Assembly (NCBI RefSeq): GCF_002374855.1
Contig: NZ_NWVC01000008.1
Span: 1-64,000, forward strand
From: Sphingomonas adhaesiva
GTDB lineage: Bacteria > Pseudomonadota > Alphaproteobacteria > Sphingomonadales > Sphingomonadaceae
Length of the DNA: 64,000 nt
Direction of reading: 5' to 3'
Part shown: positions 62,477-64,000 of the stretch, in pieces
Layout of the letters: each line of letters begins with the position of its first letter
Position numbering within the stretch: the first letter of the stretch is position 1
Position numbers and translations under genes: made by a program
The notes under the pieces: model-generated
What the model was told of the DNA's origin: nothing
Databases searched by the model: none
What the model saw: only the letters and a program-made list of their open reading frames with translations

Positions 62477-62965
62477 ATGACCGACAACAACAATCCGGGC
62501 GCGATGCAGGTCGATGTCGATCTGGTCCGCCAGCTTGCCGAGCTGCTCGACACCACGCAGCTGACCGAGATCGAAGTCGAGGACGGCGATCGCAAGATCC
62601 GCGTCGCACGCAAGGCCGCCGCGGTCGCCGCACCGGTCCATTACGCGCCGGCACCCGCCGCCGCAGCGCCGGTCGCCGCCGCGGGCGCCGCGCCGCAGGT
62701 CGACGTCGCCGGCCCGTCCGCGCCGTCTGATGCCAATGCGGTGCGATCGCCGATGGTCGGCACCGTCTACCTGGCCGCCGAGCCCGGCGCCAAGCCGTTC
62801 GCCGCCGTCGGGCAGAGCGTGGCGGCGGGCGACACGCTGCTGATCGTCGAGGCGATGAAGGTGATGAACCCGATCGTCGCGCCCAGCGCGGGCGTGGTGA
62901 AGGCGGTGCTGGTCGAGAACGGCCAGCCGGTCGAGTTCGACCAGCCGCTGGTCGTCGTCGAGTAA
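62477..62965 (+). CDS. accB: Biotin carboxyl carrier protein of acetyl-CoA carboxylase
   Basis: The ATG at 62477 ([20 protein letters not shown]) lies 10 bases after AGGGG; an ATG at 62468 is too close to that site. The 162-residue protein has an N-terminal helical part, an Ala/Pro linker (about 45-90) and the biotinyl domain with the lysine in EAMKVMN. It carries the carboxyl group between AccC and AccAD in fatty-acid synthesis. accC begins 5 bases later. Confidence 0.97.
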   Translation: MTDNNNPGAMQVDVDLVRQLAELLDTTQLTEIEVEDGDRKIRVARKAAAVAAPVHYAPAPAAAAPVAAAGAAPQVDVAGPSAPSDANAVRSPMVGTVYLAAEPGAKPFAAVGQSVAAGDTLLIVEAMKVMNPIVAPSAGVVKAVLVENGQPVEFDQPLVVVE

Positions 62966-62970
62966 GCGGC

Positions 62971-64000
62971 GTGGCGCAGATCAAGAAGCTGCTGATCGCC
63001 AACCGCGGCGAAATCGCGCTGCGCATCCATCGCGCGTGCCGCGAGATGGGGATCAAGACCGTCGCGGTCCATTCCACCGCCGATGCCGATGCGATGCACG
63101 TGCGGCTGGCGGACGAGGCGATCTGCATCGGGCCGCCCGCGGCGACCGACAGCTATCTGAACATCCCGAACATCATTTCCGCGGCGGAAATCAGCGGCGC
63201 GGACGCGATCCATCCGGGCTACGGCTTCCTGAGCGAGAATGCGAAGTTCGCCGAGATCGTCGAGCTGCACAATCTGATCTTCGTCGGGCCGAAGCCGGAG
63301 CATATCCGGGTGATGGGCGACAAGGTGGAGGCCAAGCGCACCGCCGGTGCGCTGGGCCTGCCGCTGGTACCCGGCTCCGACGGCGCGATCAGCGACGTCG
63401 CCGAGGCCAAGGCGCTGGCCGAGCGGATCGGCTATCCCGTCATCATCAAGGCCGCCAGCGGCGGCGGCGGGCGCGGCATGAAGGTGTGCCAGTCGGCCGA
63501 CCAGCTGGAAACGCTGATGCAGCAGGCCGGGACCGAGGCGAAGGCGGCGTTCGGCGATGCCACCGTCTACATGGAAAAGTACCTCGGCAATCCGCGGCAC
63601 ATCGAATTCCAGATCTTCGGCGACGGCAACGGCAACGCCATCCACCTGGGCGAGCGCGACTGTTCGCTGCAGCGCCGCCACCAGAAGGTGCTGGAGGAGG
63701 CGCCCTCCCCGGTGATTTCCGCCGACGAGCGCGAGCGGATGGGCGGGATCGTCGCCAAGGCGATGGCCGACATGGGCTATCGCGGCGCGGGGACGATCGA
63801 GTTCCTGTGGGAAGACGGCGAATTCTACTTCATCGAGATGAACACCCGCCTGCAGGTGGAGCATCCGGTGACCGAGGCGATCACCGGGCTGGACCTGGTG
63901 CGCGAGCAGATCCGCGTCGCCGAGGGCCACCCGCTGACGTTGCGGCAGGAGGACGTGATCTTCCGCGGCCATGCGATCGAATGCCGCATCAATGCCGAGG
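62971..64000 (+). CDS. accC: Biotin carboxylase, 3' end outside the window
   Basis: The start is GTG 62971 ([20 protein letters not shown]), 5 bases after accB. The first 343 residues are visible and intact. They include the N-domain, the ATP-grasp Gly loop [48 protein letters not shown] and [12 protein letters not shown]. The normal length is about 450 residues, so roughly the last quarter is cut off by the window edge. It carboxylates biotin on AccB using ATP and bicarbonate. Confidence 0.97.
   Translation, partial: MAQIKKLLIANRGEIALRIHRACREMGIKTVAVHSTADADAMHVRLADEAICIGPPAATDSYLNIPNIISAAEISGADAIHPGYGFLSENAKFAEIVELHNLIFVGPKPEHIRVMGDKVEAKRTAGALGLPLVPGSDGAISDVAEAKALAERIGYPVIIKAASGGGGRGMKVCQSADQLETLMQQAGTEAKAAFGDATVYMEKYLGNPRHIEFQIFGDGNGNAIHLGERDCSLQRRHQKVLEEAPSPVISADERERMGGIVAKAMADMGYRGAGTIEFLWEDGEFYFIEMNTRLQVEHPVTEAITGLDLVREQIRVAEGHPLTLRQEDVIFRGHAIECRINAE

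Overview
The window is GC-rich DNA from an alphaproteobacterium, most likely Sphingomonas or a close relative. The evidence is the fused thiS-thiG gene, the aroQ-accB-accC order at the right end, the copAB pair, and the T6SS type (FHA/PpkA/PppA/TagF present, TssJ absent). Genes are densely packed, many with 1- or 4-base stop/start overlaps. I found no rRNA, tRNA or CRISPR.

Layout. (1) 1-2361: nested insertion sequences. An IS3-family element (right end at 563) sits inside an IS5-family element, which sits inside a von Willebrand A (CoxE-like) gene. The VWA gene also carries a frameshift. (2) 2405-32424: a complete type VI secretion system in three transcription blocks. The minus-strand block from 18465 down to 2405 is ompA-tssA-tssB-tssC-hcp-tagJ-tssE-tssF-tssG-clpV, then a variable cargo region (two small unknown genes, PAAR protein, DUF4123 chaperone, two unknown proteins). 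The plus-strand block 18788-23009 is vgrG, a DUF6931-like gene, FHA gene tagH and an unknown gene. The minus-strand block from 32424 down to 23016 is tssK-tssL-tssM-tagF-pppA-ppkA. No tssJ lipoprotein gene is visible. TssL has its own OmpA-like domain and a second OmpA protein is encoded. (3) 32539-33879: a membrane-anchored M23 peptidase, divergent from tssK. (4) 49830 down to 33900: a probable operon of a TpsB transporter, a 3355-residue TpsA haemagglutinin-like exoprotein, an exported CHAT (caspase-like) protease and a CPBP intramembrane protease. (5) 50200-51279: a LuxR-type regulator, divergent from tpsB. (6) 51371-54688: a decayed DUF885 gene, then copper-resistance genes copB and copA. 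(7) 54858-64000: metabolic genes. These are a CoA-transferase pair with a phosphatase gene inserted between its subunits, a HAD phosphatase, an SMP-30 protein, a ThDP enzyme, csbD, thiSG, aroQ, accB and a partial accC.

How the parts connect. The T6SS genes supply a sheath, a tube, a baseplate, a membrane complex and a threonine-phosphorylation switch (PpkA, PppA, TagH, TagF). The motif RTIF-x-P occurs near the N-termini of both TssL and PpkA and is a plausible phosphosite for the FHA protein. The most interesting non-coding signal is a near-identical palindrome, ATCACCCAA(A/T)TGGGTGA. It occurs once in the ompA/vgrG divergent region (18622-18643) and once in the tpsB/luxR divergent region (50065-50082). 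This suggests that one regulator, perhaps the LuxR protein, co-controls the T6SS and the TpsB-TpsA-CHAT-CPBP operon. That operon is my best candidate for an under-described system.
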